64,000 nucleotides of DNA from Bacillus pumilus. GTDB lineage: Bacteria > Bacillota > Bacilli > Bacillales > Bacillaceae. A program made the translations under genes and the position numbers. The stretch spans positions 1,796,272 through 1,860,271 of the forward strand of contig NZ_CP047089.1 of NCBI RefSeq assembly GCF_009937765.1, in the 5' to 3' direction. The notes under the pieces are model-generated. The model did no database searches, was not told where the DNA came from, and was given only the letters and a program-made list of their open reading frames with translations. This document shows positions 18,265-26,952 of this stretch, piece by piece; position 1 is the first letter of the stretch, and every line of letters starts with the position of its first letter.

Positions 18265-18810
18265 CTATTCAAGCTCTTCTAAAGTGATTTGATCATTCGT
18301 GTAGACACAGATTTCTCCAGCGGTTTCAAGAGCAGCCTTTGCAATATCTCTTGCTGTGAGGTGATCACCTGCATGTGTTTTGAGTGCTCTCCCAGCACTA
18401 AGCGCATAATTGCCGCCTGAGCCAATGGCCAAAATACCGTCATCTGGTTCGATGACTTCTCCTGTCCCAGAGACAAGCAGGATACTGTCTTTGTTCATAA
18501 CGATCAGCATGGCCTCAAGCTGCCTCAGCATCTTGTCACTACGCCATTCTTTTGCTAGTTCTACGGCTGCCCGCTTTAAGTTACCACCATATTCTTCAAG
18601 TTTCGTTTCAAACTTTTCAAAGAGTGTAAATGCATCTGCTACTGAACCTGCAAAACCGGCAAGCACCTTGCCTCCGAAAAGACGGCGCACTTTTTTTGCC
18701 GTGTGTTTCATCACGACAGCCTGCCCGAAAGTGACTTGACCGTCTCCAGCCATCGCACTTTTCCCTTTATGTTGAACGGCAAAGATGGTTGTTGCATGAA
18801 ATGATGACAT
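18265..18810 (-). CDS. hslV: HslV/ClpQ (CodW) peptidase subunit
   Basis: Proteasome-like peptidase that works with HslU. The 181-residue product starts [16 protein letters not shown]. Classical HslV begins with Met-Thr-Thr and uses the exposed Thr; here, as in B. subtilis CodW, there is a five-residue extension with Ser at position 2, the proposed N-terminal nucleophile of this unusual serine-type ClpQ. The body shows the conserved AGDGQVTFG and [17 protein letters not shown] segments and [16 protein letters not shown] strong GGAGG precedes the ATG. It lies 14 bases from xerC and 16 from hslU. Confidence 0.97.
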   Translation of the reverse strand: MSSFHATTIFAVQHKGKSAMAGDGQVTFGQAVVMKHTAKKVRRLFGGKVLAGFAGSVADAFTLFEKFETKLEEYGGNLKRAAVELAKEWRSDKMLRQLEAMLIVMNKDSILLVSGTGEVIEPDDGILAIGSGGNYALSAGRALKTHAGDHLTARDIAKAALETAGEICVYTNDQITLEELE

Positions 18811-18824
18811 GAAAAAACCTCCTT

Positions 18825-19742
18825 TTAGGATCGTTTAAAAGCCCTTGGGTGATGAGACATGTACGTCTTCCTTAAAGAATCCTTTGATACATGCGTGTAC
18901 ACCTGAGTTGATGATAAATTCGAATGACCAAGAAGTTCTTGAACACTTCTCAAATCCGCTCCCTCATTTAAGAGGTGTGTGGCAAAGGTGTGCCTTAACA
19001 TGTGAGGATGGATATGTAATGTGCCTGACGCCTTTTTCATTAGTTCAGTGAGAATGTATCGAACGCCTCTATCTGTAAGAGGCGCCCCGCGCTGATTCAA
19101 AAATACATAAGCATCAGCACGATCTTTCCCCTTCGCTTTCAGCTTGAGCCTGCCATCTTCTAAATAAGTGATGAGCGCTTCATGTGCATAGGAACCAAAA
19201 GGTACATACCGCTGCTTGCTGCCTTTCCCTTGAACTAGCACTGTATCCATCGATAAATCAAGATCAGATTCTTTTAATGAACATAACTCACTGACCCTCA
19301 TACCTGTTGCATAAAGAAGTTCTAAAATCGCTTGGTTTCTTTGCCCAAGCGGTGTGCTGACATCAGAAACTGTAAAAAGCTCCTTCAGTTCCTCTTCATA
19401 CAAAAATGAAGGAATTCGCTTATCCTGCTTTGGTAAGCTCACGAGTAAAAAAGGATTTTCTTTCACAAGCTGTTCTCTTAATAGAAATTTATAAAAGCTG
19501 CGAAGCGCAGAGACTTTCTTACTAATCGTTCTTCTTGTCAGGCCTTTTTCATAAGCTTCTGTTAAATAAATTCTCGTATCTTGATAGGATACCTCTTCAA
19601 AACCGTCTATTCCTTGAACGTTCATAAATCTGACAAACTCTTCAATCGCTTCTGTATATCCTGAGATGGTTAAAGCAGAATAGTTTTTTTCAATTTGCAG
19701 ATATTCAATGAATAAGTGGACAAGACGCTGTTTATTCGTCAT
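18825..19742 (-). CDS. xerC: Tyrosine recombinase XerC (CodV)
   Basis: Site-specific recombinase that, with XerD, resolves chromosome dimers at dif. The 305-residue protein has an N-terminal SAM-like core-binding domain (about 1-95) and a C-terminal catalytic domain with the tetrad in the usual contexts: Arg in [10 protein letters not shown], His and Arg in [14 protein letters not shown], His in [11 protein letters not shown] and the nucleophilic Tyr in QVYTH. It is the first gene of the cod operon (codV in B. subtilis). No neighbouring dif site was recognised, and none is expected here. Confidence 0.97.
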   Translation of the reverse strand: MTNKQRLVHLFIEYLQIEKNYSALTISGYTEAIEEFVRFMNVQGIDGFEEVSYQDTRIYLTEAYEKGLTRRTISKKVSALRSFYKFLLREQLVKENPFLLVSLPKQDKRIPSFLYEEELKELFTVSDVSTPLGQRNQAILELLYATGMRVSELCSLKESDLDLSMDTVLVQGKGSKQRYVPFGSYAHEALITYLEDGRLKLKAKGKDRADAYVFLNQRGAPLTDRGVRYILTELMKKASGTLHIHPHMLRHTFATHLLNEGADLRSVQELLGHSNLSSTQVYTHVSKDSLRKTYMSHHPRAFKRS

Positions 19743-19804
19743 TTTTACACCTCTTTAAGGCTTTTAAATGGTATCACATATCTTGCTTTCCGTGCAATGT
19801 TTTA

Positions 19805-21109
19805 CTACAGAGATTTCGAAATAGTTTGAATAGTTTCGATTGCGCGCTTAGCGTACTCTGCATATCGCTCTTGTTTGTTTTTAATACGAACACCAAGATC
19901 TTTCAACAAACCAAAATTCGCATTCATTGGCTGGAAGCTTTTCTTGTTTGTCGATGTGATGTAATAAGCCATGCTGCCGATCGCTGTTTCCTCAGGAAGT
20001 GTCACAAGCTCTTCTCCTTTGACAAAACGAGCGGCGTTAATTCCAGCCACTAGTCCGGACGCTGCGGACTCGACATAGCCTTCAACGCCTGTCATTTGTC
20101 CGGCAAAGAATAGATCTTCTCTATTTTTAAACTGGTACGTTGGTTTTAAAAGACTTGGTGAGTTAATGAAAGTATTGCGGTGCATCACGCCATAACGAAC
20201 AATTTCTGCTTCTTCAAGACCTGGAATCAAGCGGAATACTTCCTTTTGGTCGCCCCACTTCAGATGTGTCTGGAAGCCAACGATGTTATATAAAGTACCT
20301 GCTGCATCATCTTGTCTTAATTGAACTACAGCGTAAGGTCTTTTTCCTGTTTTCGGATCTTCAAGTCCTACTGGCTTCATCGGACCAAACAACATCGTTT
20401 TCTTTCCTCTTTTCGCCATGACTTCAATTGGCATACAACCTTCAAAGAAGATTTCTTTTTCAAACTCTTTTAATGGAACTGTTTCAGCAGAAATAAGCGC
20501 CTCATAAAAACGGTCGAATTCTTCTTCTGTCATTGGACAGTTTAAATAAGCGGCTTCTCCTTTATCATAACGAGATTTCAAGTACACCTTATCCATATCA
20601 ATGCTATCTTTCTCTAGGATAGGTGCCGCTGCATCGTAAAAGTACAGATACTCTTCTCCAGTTAACGATTTTAATTCTTTTGAAAGTGCTTCAGATGTAA
20701 GCGGGCCTGTTGCAATAATTGTTGGGCCTTCTGGAATGCTTTGTACTTCTTCTTGAAAAACTGTCACATTCGGGTGATTTTTGACTCGATCAGTAACGTT
20801 TGCTGCAAATTCATGACGATCTACTGCAAGCGCTCCGCCAGCAGGCACTGAGCTTTCATCTGCTGCTGCGATAATCGCTGAATCTAAATGACGCATTTCT
20901 TCCTTTAATACACCGACCGCATTTGTCAAAGCGTTGGCACGCAGTGAATTACTGCATACAAGCTCTGCAAATTTATCTGTGTGGTGAGCTGGTGTTTGTT
21001 TGACAGGTCTCATTTCATATAAGTTGACTTTAATTCCGCGTTTAGCAATTTGCCATGCCGCTTCACTTCCAGCTAAACCTGCTCCGATCACATTTACAAA
21101 TTGACTCAT
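19805..21109 (-). CDS. trmFO: tRNA m5U54 methyltransferase TrmFO
   Basis: Folate- and FAD-dependent enzyme that forms 5-methyluridine at position 54 of tRNA, using methylene-tetrahydrofolate. The 434-residue protein opens with the FAD-binding Rossmann motif [14 protein letters not shown] (residues 7-20) and has the family's [22 protein letters not shown] segment and the C-terminal [20 protein letters not shown]. Formerly called Gid. It lies between topA and xerC as in B. subtilis, with a 62-base gap downstream in which nothing else was seen. Confidence 0.97.
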   Translation of the reverse strand: MSQFVNVIGAGLAGSEAAWQIAKRGIKVNLYEMRPVKQTPAHHTDKFAELVCSNSLRANALTNAVGVLKEEMRHLDSAIIAAADESSVPAGGALAVDRHEFAANVTDRVKNHPNVTVFQEEVQSIPEGPTIIATGPLTSEALSKELKSLTGEEYLYFYDAAAPILEKDSIDMDKVYLKSRYDKGEAAYLNCPMTEEEFDRFYEALISAETVPLKEFEKEIFFEGCMPIEVMAKRGKKTMLFGPMKPVGLEDPKTGKRPYAVVQLRQDDAAGTLYNIVGFQTHLKWGDQKEVFRLIPGLEEAEIVRYGVMHRNTFINSPSLLKPTYQFKNREDLFFAGQMTGVEGYVESAASGLVAGINAARFVKGEELVTLPEETAIGSMAYYITSTNKKSFQPMNANFGLLKDLGVRIKNKQERYAEYAKRAIETIQTISKSL

Positions 21110-21148
21110 TGTACAACTCTCCTATTTCGTAAGTTCTGTTTGATGACA

Positions 21149-21182
21149 TAAAAAAGCAGGTGAACAAGGTTGCCCACCGCTA
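21149..21182 (-). terminator. Intrinsic terminator after topA
   Basis: Minus strand: AGCGGTG pairs with CACC-T-GCT (one bulged T) with an inner AAC/GTT extension, followed by six T. The stem begins within the topA stop codon, so termination would be immediate, leaving trmFO with its own transcription or read-through. Confidence 0.7.
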
Positions 21183-23255
21183 TTTTTGTTGTTCCTCTTT
21201 ATAATCACAGTTCACACATTGAACTTGCATGCCTTTTTTCAGCTTTTTCTCTACAAGCATATTTTCGCATTTTGGACACTTTCTTTCAATCGGTTTGTCC
21301 CAAGAGACGAATTCGCACTCCGGGAAACGATCACAGCCATAAAAAATGCGGCGCTTCTTAGATTTACGTTCAACAATGTTTCCTTCATGACATGTTGGGC
21401 ATTTCACACCGATGTCTTTCACAATTGGTTTTGTGTTGCGGCAATCAGGAAAGTTAGAGCAAGCCATAAACTTACCGTATCGACCCATTTTGTACACCAT
21501 CGGATGTCCACACTCTTCACAGTCAACTCCGGCGTATTCAGGCTCAATTTCAACTTCTTGCATTTCTGCTTCTGCTTTTTCGACCCGTTTTGCAAAGTCT
21601 TGATAGAAGCTGTCGATAATGCGAACCCATTCAATCGTACCTTCTTCAACGCTATCAAGTTCTTTTTCCATTTTCGCCGTGAATTCCACGTTAATGATTT
21701 CAGGGAAGAATTCAATGATTAAGTTGAGAACAATTTCCCCAAGCTCTGTTGGGATAAACCGTTTATTATCAAGTGCGACATAGCCACGCTTTTGAATCGT
21801 ATCTAATGTTGGTGCATACGTAGACGGACGGCCTATACCTAGCTCTTCAAGTGTTTTGACAAGTCTTGCCTCAGTGTAGCGCGGAGGCGGCTGCGTGAAG
21901 TGCTGTTCAGGTTCAATATCTTTAGAAAGAACCGTATCACCTTCTTTAAGATCAGGCAACTTTTTGTCCTTTTCTTCTAGCTGGTCGTCTTTCCCTTCTA
22001 CATATACCTTCATGAATCCAGGGAATTTCACTTTGCTTCCGTTAGCACGGAATGTAAGTCCGTTATTATCAAGATCCACACTCATTGTATCAAGAACAGC
22101 CGGCGCCATTTGGCTTGCCACGAATCGTTCCCAAATCAATTTATACAAACGAAGCTGATCTCGGCTTAAGACATGTTTGACATCTGCTGGTTTTCTTAGC
22201 GTAGATGTCGGTCTTATGGCTTCGTGAGCATCTTGTGCATTTTCATTCTTTTTAGCGGTTCGTTTTGTTGTATTTAAGAAATTCTTACCGTACGTCTGAT
22301 CAATGAAAGCAGATACTTCTTCAATTGCCGTATTGGAAATACGAGTTGAGTCTGTTCTCATGTATGTAATGAGTCCGACTGTACCTTCTTTACCAAGATC
22401 AATTCCTTCATATAATTGCTGCGCAATCATCATCGTCTTTTTCGCACGGAAGTTTAATTTTCTTGCAGCCTCTTGCTGTAAAGTAGATGTTGTAAACGGA
22501 ACAGCTGGGTTGCGTTTACGCTCTTTTTTCGTCACTTTCTCTACGGAAAATTTGCTCCCTTTTAGTTTCGAAAGGATTTCTTTTACATCTTCTTTTGTTT
22601 TCAGTGGATGCTTTTTGCCATTAACGCCAAAGAAGCTCGCTTCGAAGCTTTCTTTTCCTTTTAGGAATGTACCGTCAATTGTCCAGTATTCTTCTGGTTT
22701 AAATTCATTGATTTCATTCTCGCGATCAATGATCAGGCGGAGTGCAACTGATTGAACACGACCGGCACTTAAGCCCTTTTTCACTTTCTTCCATAAAATC
22801 GGACTAATTTTATACCCAACGAGACGATCTAAGATCCGTCTTGCCTGCTGTGCATCAACTAAATCCATATTGATCATACGTGGATGCTTAAAGGAATCCT
22901 TAATAGCATCTTTTGTAATCTCATTAAAGACAACGCGGCAGTCAGAAGAGAGGTCAAGGTCAAGGCTATGCGCTAAATGCCAAGCAATCGCTTCTCCCTC
23001 TCTATCGGGGTCAGCTGCGAGATAGACTTTCTTTGCTTTTTTCGCAGCTGTTTTCAATTCTTTTAATACGGGGCCTTTCCCGCGAATCGTAATATACCTC
23101 GGTTCGAAGTCATGCTCAGTGTCAACACCAAGCTGACTTTTCGGTAAATCTCTTATGTGTCCCATTGAAGCCTTTACTTTATACTTTTTACCTAAATAAC
23201 GCTCAATCGTTTTCGCCTTGGCTGGCGACTCAACGATGACTAAATAATCAGCCAT
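21180..23255 (-). CDS. topA: DNA topoisomerase I
   Basis: Type IA topoisomerase that relaxes negative supercoils. The 691-residue product starts [21 protein letters not shown] (Toprim domain), has the active-site tyrosine in [12 protein letters not shown] (about residue 300) and three C-terminal Cys4 zinc ribbons (about 565-690, for example CEECGHPM...CSNFPDC). The ATG at 23255 is preferred to an upstream in-frame start because it gives the family N-terminus and has AAGGGGGAT in front. Two candidate vegetative promoters lie upstream at 23368-23439. Confidence 0.98.
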   Translation of the reverse strand: MADYLVIVESPAKAKTIERYLGKKYKVKASMGHIRDLPKSQLGVDTEHDFEPRYITIRGKGPVLKELKTAAKKAKKVYLAADPDREGEAIAWHLAHSLDLDLSSDCRVVFNEITKDAIKDSFKHPRMINMDLVDAQQARRILDRLVGYKISPILWKKVKKGLSAGRVQSVALRLIIDRENEINEFKPEEYWTIDGTFLKGKESFEASFFGVNGKKHPLKTKEDVKEILSKLKGSKFSVEKVTKKERKRNPAVPFTTSTLQQEAARKLNFRAKKTMMIAQQLYEGIDLGKEGTVGLITYMRTDSTRISNTAIEEVSAFIDQTYGKNFLNTTKRTAKKNENAQDAHEAIRPTSTLRKPADVKHVLSRDQLRLYKLIWERFVASQMAPAVLDTMSVDLDNNGLTFRANGSKVKFPGFMKVYVEGKDDQLEEKDKKLPDLKEGDTVLSKDIEPEQHFTQPPPRYTEARLVKTLEELGIGRPSTYAPTLDTIQKRGYVALDNKRFIPTELGEIVLNLIIEFFPEIINVEFTAKMEKELDSVEEGTIEWVRIIDSFYQDFAKRVEKAEAEMQEVEIEPEYAGVDCEECGHPMVYKMGRYGKFMACSNFPDCRNTKPIVKDIGVKCPTCHEGNIVERKSKKRRIFYGCDRFPECEFVSWDKPIERKCPKCENMLVEKKLKKGMQVQCVNCDYKEEQQK

Positions 23256-23367
23256 ACTCAAAATCCCCCTTAAGAGGTGTTCTCTCTTTATACATTTCAC
23301 AATTCATATTTATGTTAATTGCACCTATCTAACAGGCAATCATTAAAAATTCTTTATGATGAACATC

Positions 23368-23395
23368 ATTATAAACACGAAAAACAAAGTGTAAA
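23368..23395 (-). promoter_or_regulatory. Candidate SigA promoter of topA (proximal)
   Basis: Minus strand TTTACA (23390-23395), 16-base spacer, perfect TATAAT (23368-23373). The initiation region overlaps a small inverted repeat ATGATG-AA-CATCAT (23356-23369, plus-strand reading), which could be an operator or chance. Confidence 0.65.
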
Positions 23396-23410
23396 CTTAA
23401 ATCCTCACTA

Positions 23411-23439
23411 TTATTAAATATTCCTATGTCTTTTGTCAA
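23411..23439 (-). promoter_or_regulatory. Candidate SigA promoter of topA (distal)
   Basis: Minus strand perfect TTGACA (23434-23439), 17-base spacer, TAATAA (23411-23416). It lies just beyond the dprA stop and would start transcription about 150 bases before topA, in tandem with the proximal promoter. Confidence 0.5.
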
Positions 23440-23448
23440 ACGATATTT

Positions 23449-24351
23449 TTATGAGAGTTCAGTATATTGAACACTGCGGAAGGAGAATTCCTCTAAAATA
23501 TCCTTCGTTGAATGAACAAGCTTAGCTCCCTGCTGTATAAGTCTGGCTGGACCTGTAGAATTAGGATCAAAGATTGATCCTGCAACGGCAAATACCTCTT
23601 TGCCTTGCTCAAGTGCTTGATAGGCAGTAATGAGTGAACCGCTCTTTTCTTTGCACTGAATCACGATGGTTCCACTTGTGAGCGCACTAATTAAACGATT
23701 CCTCAAAGGAAAATGCCACTTTTCTGGCTTGACATAAGGTGGATGCTCAGACAAAAGCAAATGATGCTCGCCCATGTATTCAGCCATTTGCACATGTTCC
23801 TTTGGGTATAAGTGCTGAAATCCGCCTGCTATAATACCAATCGTTTTCCCTTTATTTCTTATGCACTCTTTATGTGCAAGTCCATCAATGCCTTTTGCTA
23901 AGCCACTGACAATCATCCAATTTTCCTTTACAAGTTCACCAACAATTTTTTTCACACATGCTTCTCCATAAGACGATGGAACTCGTGTGCCTACTACACC
24001 TAAACTTTTTTCTTCATTTAAATACGATATGTTTCCTTTTAGGAATAACACAGGGGGAGGATCATAAATATGTTTTAGTGTGTTGGGATACATGGGTGAT
24101 GTGATGGGAATCATGTGAATGTTTTGCTTTAAATAGGCTTGAACGATGTGTTGAAAAATGGGGAATTCTTTTTCTTCGGCTTGTTTTAGGCGGGTGAAGT
24201 CGATTGTTTGTAATGATCGATCCTGTTTGAAATGATGTGTTTCTTCATTTATATATAGCTCAGGATCGACTTTCCACCATTTTGTTAACAAAGAGGGTGA
24301 GATGAGGCCTTTTAAGCGGTGAAAAATCATTCTTTCGGACACGTTGTACAT
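23449..24351 (-). CDS. dprA: DNA processing protein DprA (Smf)
   Basis: DprA binds incoming single-stranded DNA during natural transformation and loads RecA. The product has the extended Rossmann fold with GVVGTRVPSSYGEACV, MIVSGLAKGIDGLAHK (the diagnostic SGxAxGID motif) and HFPLRNRLISALTSGTIVIQ. The ATG at 24351 (300 residues) is chosen because AGGAGG lies six bases upstream; an upstream in-frame start would add 14 unsupported residues. The N-terminal part before about residue 80 is variable and only loosely like the helical SAM-like region of other DprA proteins. Confidence 0.95.
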   Translation of the reverse strand: MYNVSERMIFHRLKGLISPSLLTKWWKVDPELYINEETHHFKQDRSLQTIDFTRLKQAEEKEFPIFQHIVQAYLKQNIHMIPITSPMYPNTLKHIYDPPPVLFLKGNISYLNEEKSLGVVGTRVPSSYGEACVKKIVGELVKENWMIVSGLAKGIDGLAHKECIRNKGKTIGIIAGGFQHLYPKEHVQMAEYMGEHHLLLSEHPPYVKPEKWHFPLRNRLISALTSGTIVIQCKEKSGSLITAYQALEQGKEVFAVAGSIFDPNSTGPARLIQQGAKLVHSTKDILEEFSFRSVQYTELS

Positions 24352-24378
24352 ACCATTCCTCCTGTTTAAGATAGAAAG

Positions 24379-24408
24379 AAGAAGACTTGTCAAAGAACAA
24401 GTCTTCTT
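24379..24408 (-). terminator. Likely intrinsic terminator after sucD
   Basis: A perfect 12-base inverted repeat, AAGAAGACTTGT and ACAAGTCTTCTT with a six-base loop, follows the sucD stop by a few bases on the minus strand. The trailing tract is CTTTCT rather than pure T, so termination may be partial, with read-through to dprA. Confidence 0.6.
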
Positions 24409-24414
24409 GTGTCA

Positions 24415-25317
24415 TTAATGCGTTTTACAAGCTTCAAAGAGATTCTTCTCTTTTAGTACTTTAATCAATGTTTCTCCCATGACAGATGGTGTCTCTGCCA
24501 CTTCAATTCCACATTCACGCATTGTTTTTACTTTTTCATCAGCTGTTCCTTTACCACCAGAAATAATGGCACCAGCATGTCCCATGCGTTTTCCTGGAGG
24601 CGCCGTTTTACCGCCAATAAAACCAACAACAGGTTTTGTCATATTCGCTTTTACCCATTCAGCTGCTTCTTCTTCAGCCGTACCGCCGATTTCACCGATC
24701 ATAATGACAGCATGTGTATCAGGGTCTTCATTGAATGCTTTTAATACATCAATAAAGTTTGTCCCATTGACAGGGTCTCCGCCGATTCCTACAGCTGTTG
24801 ATTGACCAACGCCAGCTTCTGAAAGCTGATGTACCGCTTCATATGTAAGCGTTCCAGAACGAGAAACAACACCCACATGACCTTTTTTATGAATGTAGCC
24901 TGGCATGATCCCAATCTTACATTCTTCAGGTGTAATGACGCCTGGGCAGTTAGGGCCAACAAGTCTTGTCTTTTTCCCTTCCATATACCGTTTCACTTTG
25001 ACCATGTCAAGTACTGGAATATGTTCTGTAATACAAATGACTAGATCGACTTCTGCATCAACAGCCTCTAAAATGGCATCTGCTGCAAATGGTGCTGGTA
25101 CATAGATAACAGAAGCATTTGCTCCAGTTGTTTGAACAGCTTCAGATACTGTATTAAATACAGGAACTCCTTCTACTTCAGTTCCACCTTTTCCAGGAGT
25201 GACACCGCCAACAATATTTGTTCCGTACTCAATCATTTGTTTTGTATGGAACAATGCGGTTGAACCGGTAATCCCCTGAACAATTACTCTCGTATTTTGA
25301 TTAATAAATACACTCAT
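24415..25317 (-). CDS. sucD: Succinate-CoA ligase alpha subunit
   Basis: Alpha subunit of succinyl-CoA synthetase (TCA cycle), which binds CoA and carries the phosphohistidine. The 300-residue protein has the N-terminal CoA-binding Rossmann motif [14 protein letters not shown], the ligase signature and the active-site loop [21 protein letters not shown] with phosphorylated H247. Length is standard. It follows sucC with a 22-base gap and is followed by a terminator-like hairpin. Confidence 0.99.
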   Translation of the reverse strand: MSVFINQNTRVIVQGITGSTALFHTKQMIEYGTNIVGGVTPGKGGTEVEGVPVFNTVSEAVQTTGANASVIYVPAPFAADAILEAVDAEVDLVICITEHIPVLDMVKVKRYMEGKKTRLVGPNCPGVITPEECKIGIMPGYIHKKGHVGVVSRSGTLTYEAVHQLSEAGVGQSTAVGIGGDPVNGTNFIDVLKAFNEDPDTHAVIMIGEIGGTAEEEAAEWVKANMTKPVVGFIGGKTAPPGKRMGHAGAIISGGKGTADEKVKTMRECGIEVAETPSVMGETLIKVLKEKNLFEACKTH

Positions 25318-25339
25318 TTAGGTTCCCTGCCTTTCTGCT

Positions 25340-26500
25340 CTACTTGACTAAAGATACAATCTTTTCTGCCCCGTCAGCCATAGACTCAGCAGAAGTGATA
25401 TTTAAGCCTGAATCGCTCAGGATTTTCTTCCCTAATTCAACGTTCGTTCCTTCAAGACGTACAACGAGTGGTAATGTTAAGCCGACTTGTTTCGTCGCTT
25501 CAACGACACCTTCTGCAATGACATCACATTTCATGATGCCGCCAAAAATGTTCACGAAAATCCCTTTTACATTTTGATCAGATAAGATGATTTTAAATGC
25601 TTCCGTTACTTTTTCAGCTGTTGCACCGCCGCCAACATCCAGGAAGTTTGCAGGGTCCCCGCCGTAATGCTTGATGATATCCATTGTAGACATCGCAAGA
25701 CCTGCACCATTGACCATACAGCCGATATTTCCATCTAGAGAAATGTAGCTCAGATCATATTTAGATGCTTCAATTTCTTTTGGATCCTCTTCATCAAGGT
25801 CACGGTATTCTAATATATCTTTTTGTCTATATAAGGCATTGCTATCAAAGTTTAATTTCGCATCAAGTGCCATGACTTTTCCATCGCCTGTTACAACAAG
25901 TGGATTAATCTCAGCAATTGAACAATCTTTTTCAATGAACGCATTGTAAAGACTTGTCATAAACTTAACAGCTTGGCCAACTAATTTTGTTGGAATATTA
26001 ATTTTAAACGCTACTTCTCTCGCCTGATAGCCTTGCAATCCAATCGCTGGGTCGATGACCACTTTGACGATTTTTTCTGGCGTTTTTTCTGCTACTTCTT
26101 CAATTTCAGTACCGCCTTCTTCAGAAGCCATCAATACAATTCTTGATGTCGCTCTGTCCAAAACAAGTCCTACGTAGTACTCCTTTTGGATATCGCAGCC
26201 TTCTTCAATAAGTAAGCGTTTTATTTCGCGTCCCTCAGGACCAGTTTGATGTGTGACAAGTGTTTTGCCGAGCAATTCCTCTGCAAACCCTTTCACTTCA
26301 TCTTTTGTTTTTGCAATTTTTACCCCGCCTGCTTTGCCACGGCCGCCTGCATGAATCTGTGCTTTTACGACATATACAGAGCTTTCTAGCTCTTCTGATG
26401 CTTTCACTGCTTCATCAGGTGTAAATGCTACTTTACCATTTGGAACTGAAACCCCATATTTTCTTAGGATTTCTTTTCCTTGGTACTCATGGATATTCAT
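25340..26500 (-). CDS. sucC: Succinate-CoA ligase beta subunit
   Basis: Beta subunit of succinyl-CoA synthetase, with the nucleotide-binding ATP-grasp domain. The 386-residue product starts [17 protein letters not shown] and contains [16 protein letters not shown], the [14 protein letters not shown] segment and a C-terminal flavodoxin-like domain with [14 protein letters not shown]. The ATG at 26500 has GGGAGG in front; longer in-frame starts would lie inside the leader. A strong promoter with an overlapping cre-like site sits upstream. Confidence 0.99.
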   Translation of the reverse strand: MNIHEYQGKEILRKYGVSVPNGKVAFTPDEAVKASEELESSVYVVKAQIHAGGRGKAGGVKIAKTKDEVKGFAEELLGKTLVTHQTGPEGREIKRLLIEEGCDIQKEYYVGLVLDRATSRIVLMASEEGGTEIEEVAEKTPEKIVKVVIDPAIGLQGYQAREVAFKINIPTKLVGQAVKFMTSLYNAFIEKDCSIAEINPLVVTGDGKVMALDAKLNFDSNALYRQKDILEYRDLDEEDPKEIEASKYDLSYISLDGNIGCMVNGAGLAMSTMDIIKHYGGDPANFLDVGGGATAEKVTEAFKIILSDQNVKGIFVNIFGGIMKCDVIAEGVVEATKQVGLTLPLVVRLEGTNVELGKKILSDSGLNITSAESMADGAEKIVSLVK

Positions 26501-26541
26501 TTCCCATCCTCCCAACATATGTAGAAACAAAAAATATAAAA

Positions 26542-26557
26542 TAGACTGCGCTTTCAT
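26542..26557 (-). promoter_or_regulatory. cre-like CcpA site at the sucC start
   Basis: Minus strand ATGAAAGCGCAGTCTA matches 14 of 16 positions of the cre consensus WTGNNARCGNWWWCAW and lies across the end of the -10 box and the expected transcription start. A site here would repress sucCD in glucose, consistent with CcpA control of TCA genes in Bacillus. Binding is inferred. Confidence 0.5.
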
Positions 26558-26584
26558 TTTAAAGAATAAAAAAGAGAATGTCTA
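26556..26584 (-). promoter_or_regulatory. SigA promoter of sucCD
   Basis: Minus strand TAGACA (26579-26584), 17-base spacer, TAAAAT (26556-26561): five of six matches in each hexamer. It would start transcription about 50 bases upstream of sucC. The 176-base gap between ylqH and sucC is otherwise AT-rich with nothing recognisable. Confidence 0.8.
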
Positions 26585-26676
26585 GGGTTCTATGTAAAAT
26601 CGTAAAATCCTTCTAAACATTCAAACTTTTATTTTATTAAAAATATAAATTTTTCATCCAAATCACTTATTTTACC

Positions 26677-26952
26677 TTATTTTTTCATTTTTTGATCTAA
26701 CCTATAGATAAACGAAAATATTTCTGCTACAGTATCGTATAACGCTTCAGGGATCTCCTCATCCAGTGTTAAGTGGCGCATGAGTTCGACTAAATTACGG
26801 TCTTCTTGGATAGGAACTCCCGACTTTTTGGCTTCTTCAATAATATTGTCTGCCACATAGCCGCTCCCTGTTGCGACGACTTTTGGCGCCTTTTGTTTTT
26901 CTTCATCATAATGTAGAGCGACCGCCCTTCTAAGCGGTTTTGAATCCTTCAT
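26677..26952 (-). CDS. ylqH: Orphan FlhB cytoplasmic-domain-like protein YlqH
   Basis: A 91-residue protein resembling the C-terminal cytoplasmic domain of FlhB after its autocleavage site: RRAVALHYDEEKQKAPKVVATGSGYVA, then SGVPIQEDRNLVELM and the ending EIPEALYDTVAEIFSFIYRL are all FlhB-like. The NPTH cleavage motif and all membrane segments are absent; the protein begins just where the cleaved FlhB fragment would. It overlaps ylqG by four bases, so the two are translationally coupled. The B. subtilis homologue has the same place. Its function is not established. Confidence 0.88.
   Translation of the reverse strand: MKDSKPLRRAVALHYDEEKQKAPKVVATGSGYVADNIIEEAKKSGVPIQEDRNLVELMRHLTLDEEIPEALYDTVAEIFSFIYRLDQKMKK

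Noticed and set aside
18825..19742. XerC as integrase of a mobile element
   Set aside because: Length, motifs and place in xerC-hslV-hslU-codY identify the chromosomal dimer-resolution recombinase; no flanking repeats or cargo genes are present.
21186..21722. 178-codon open frame on the plus strand opposite topA
   Set aside because: It is antisense to the TopA zinc-ribbon region; the Phe/Cys-rich translation reflects the opposite strand of Lys/Glu codons.
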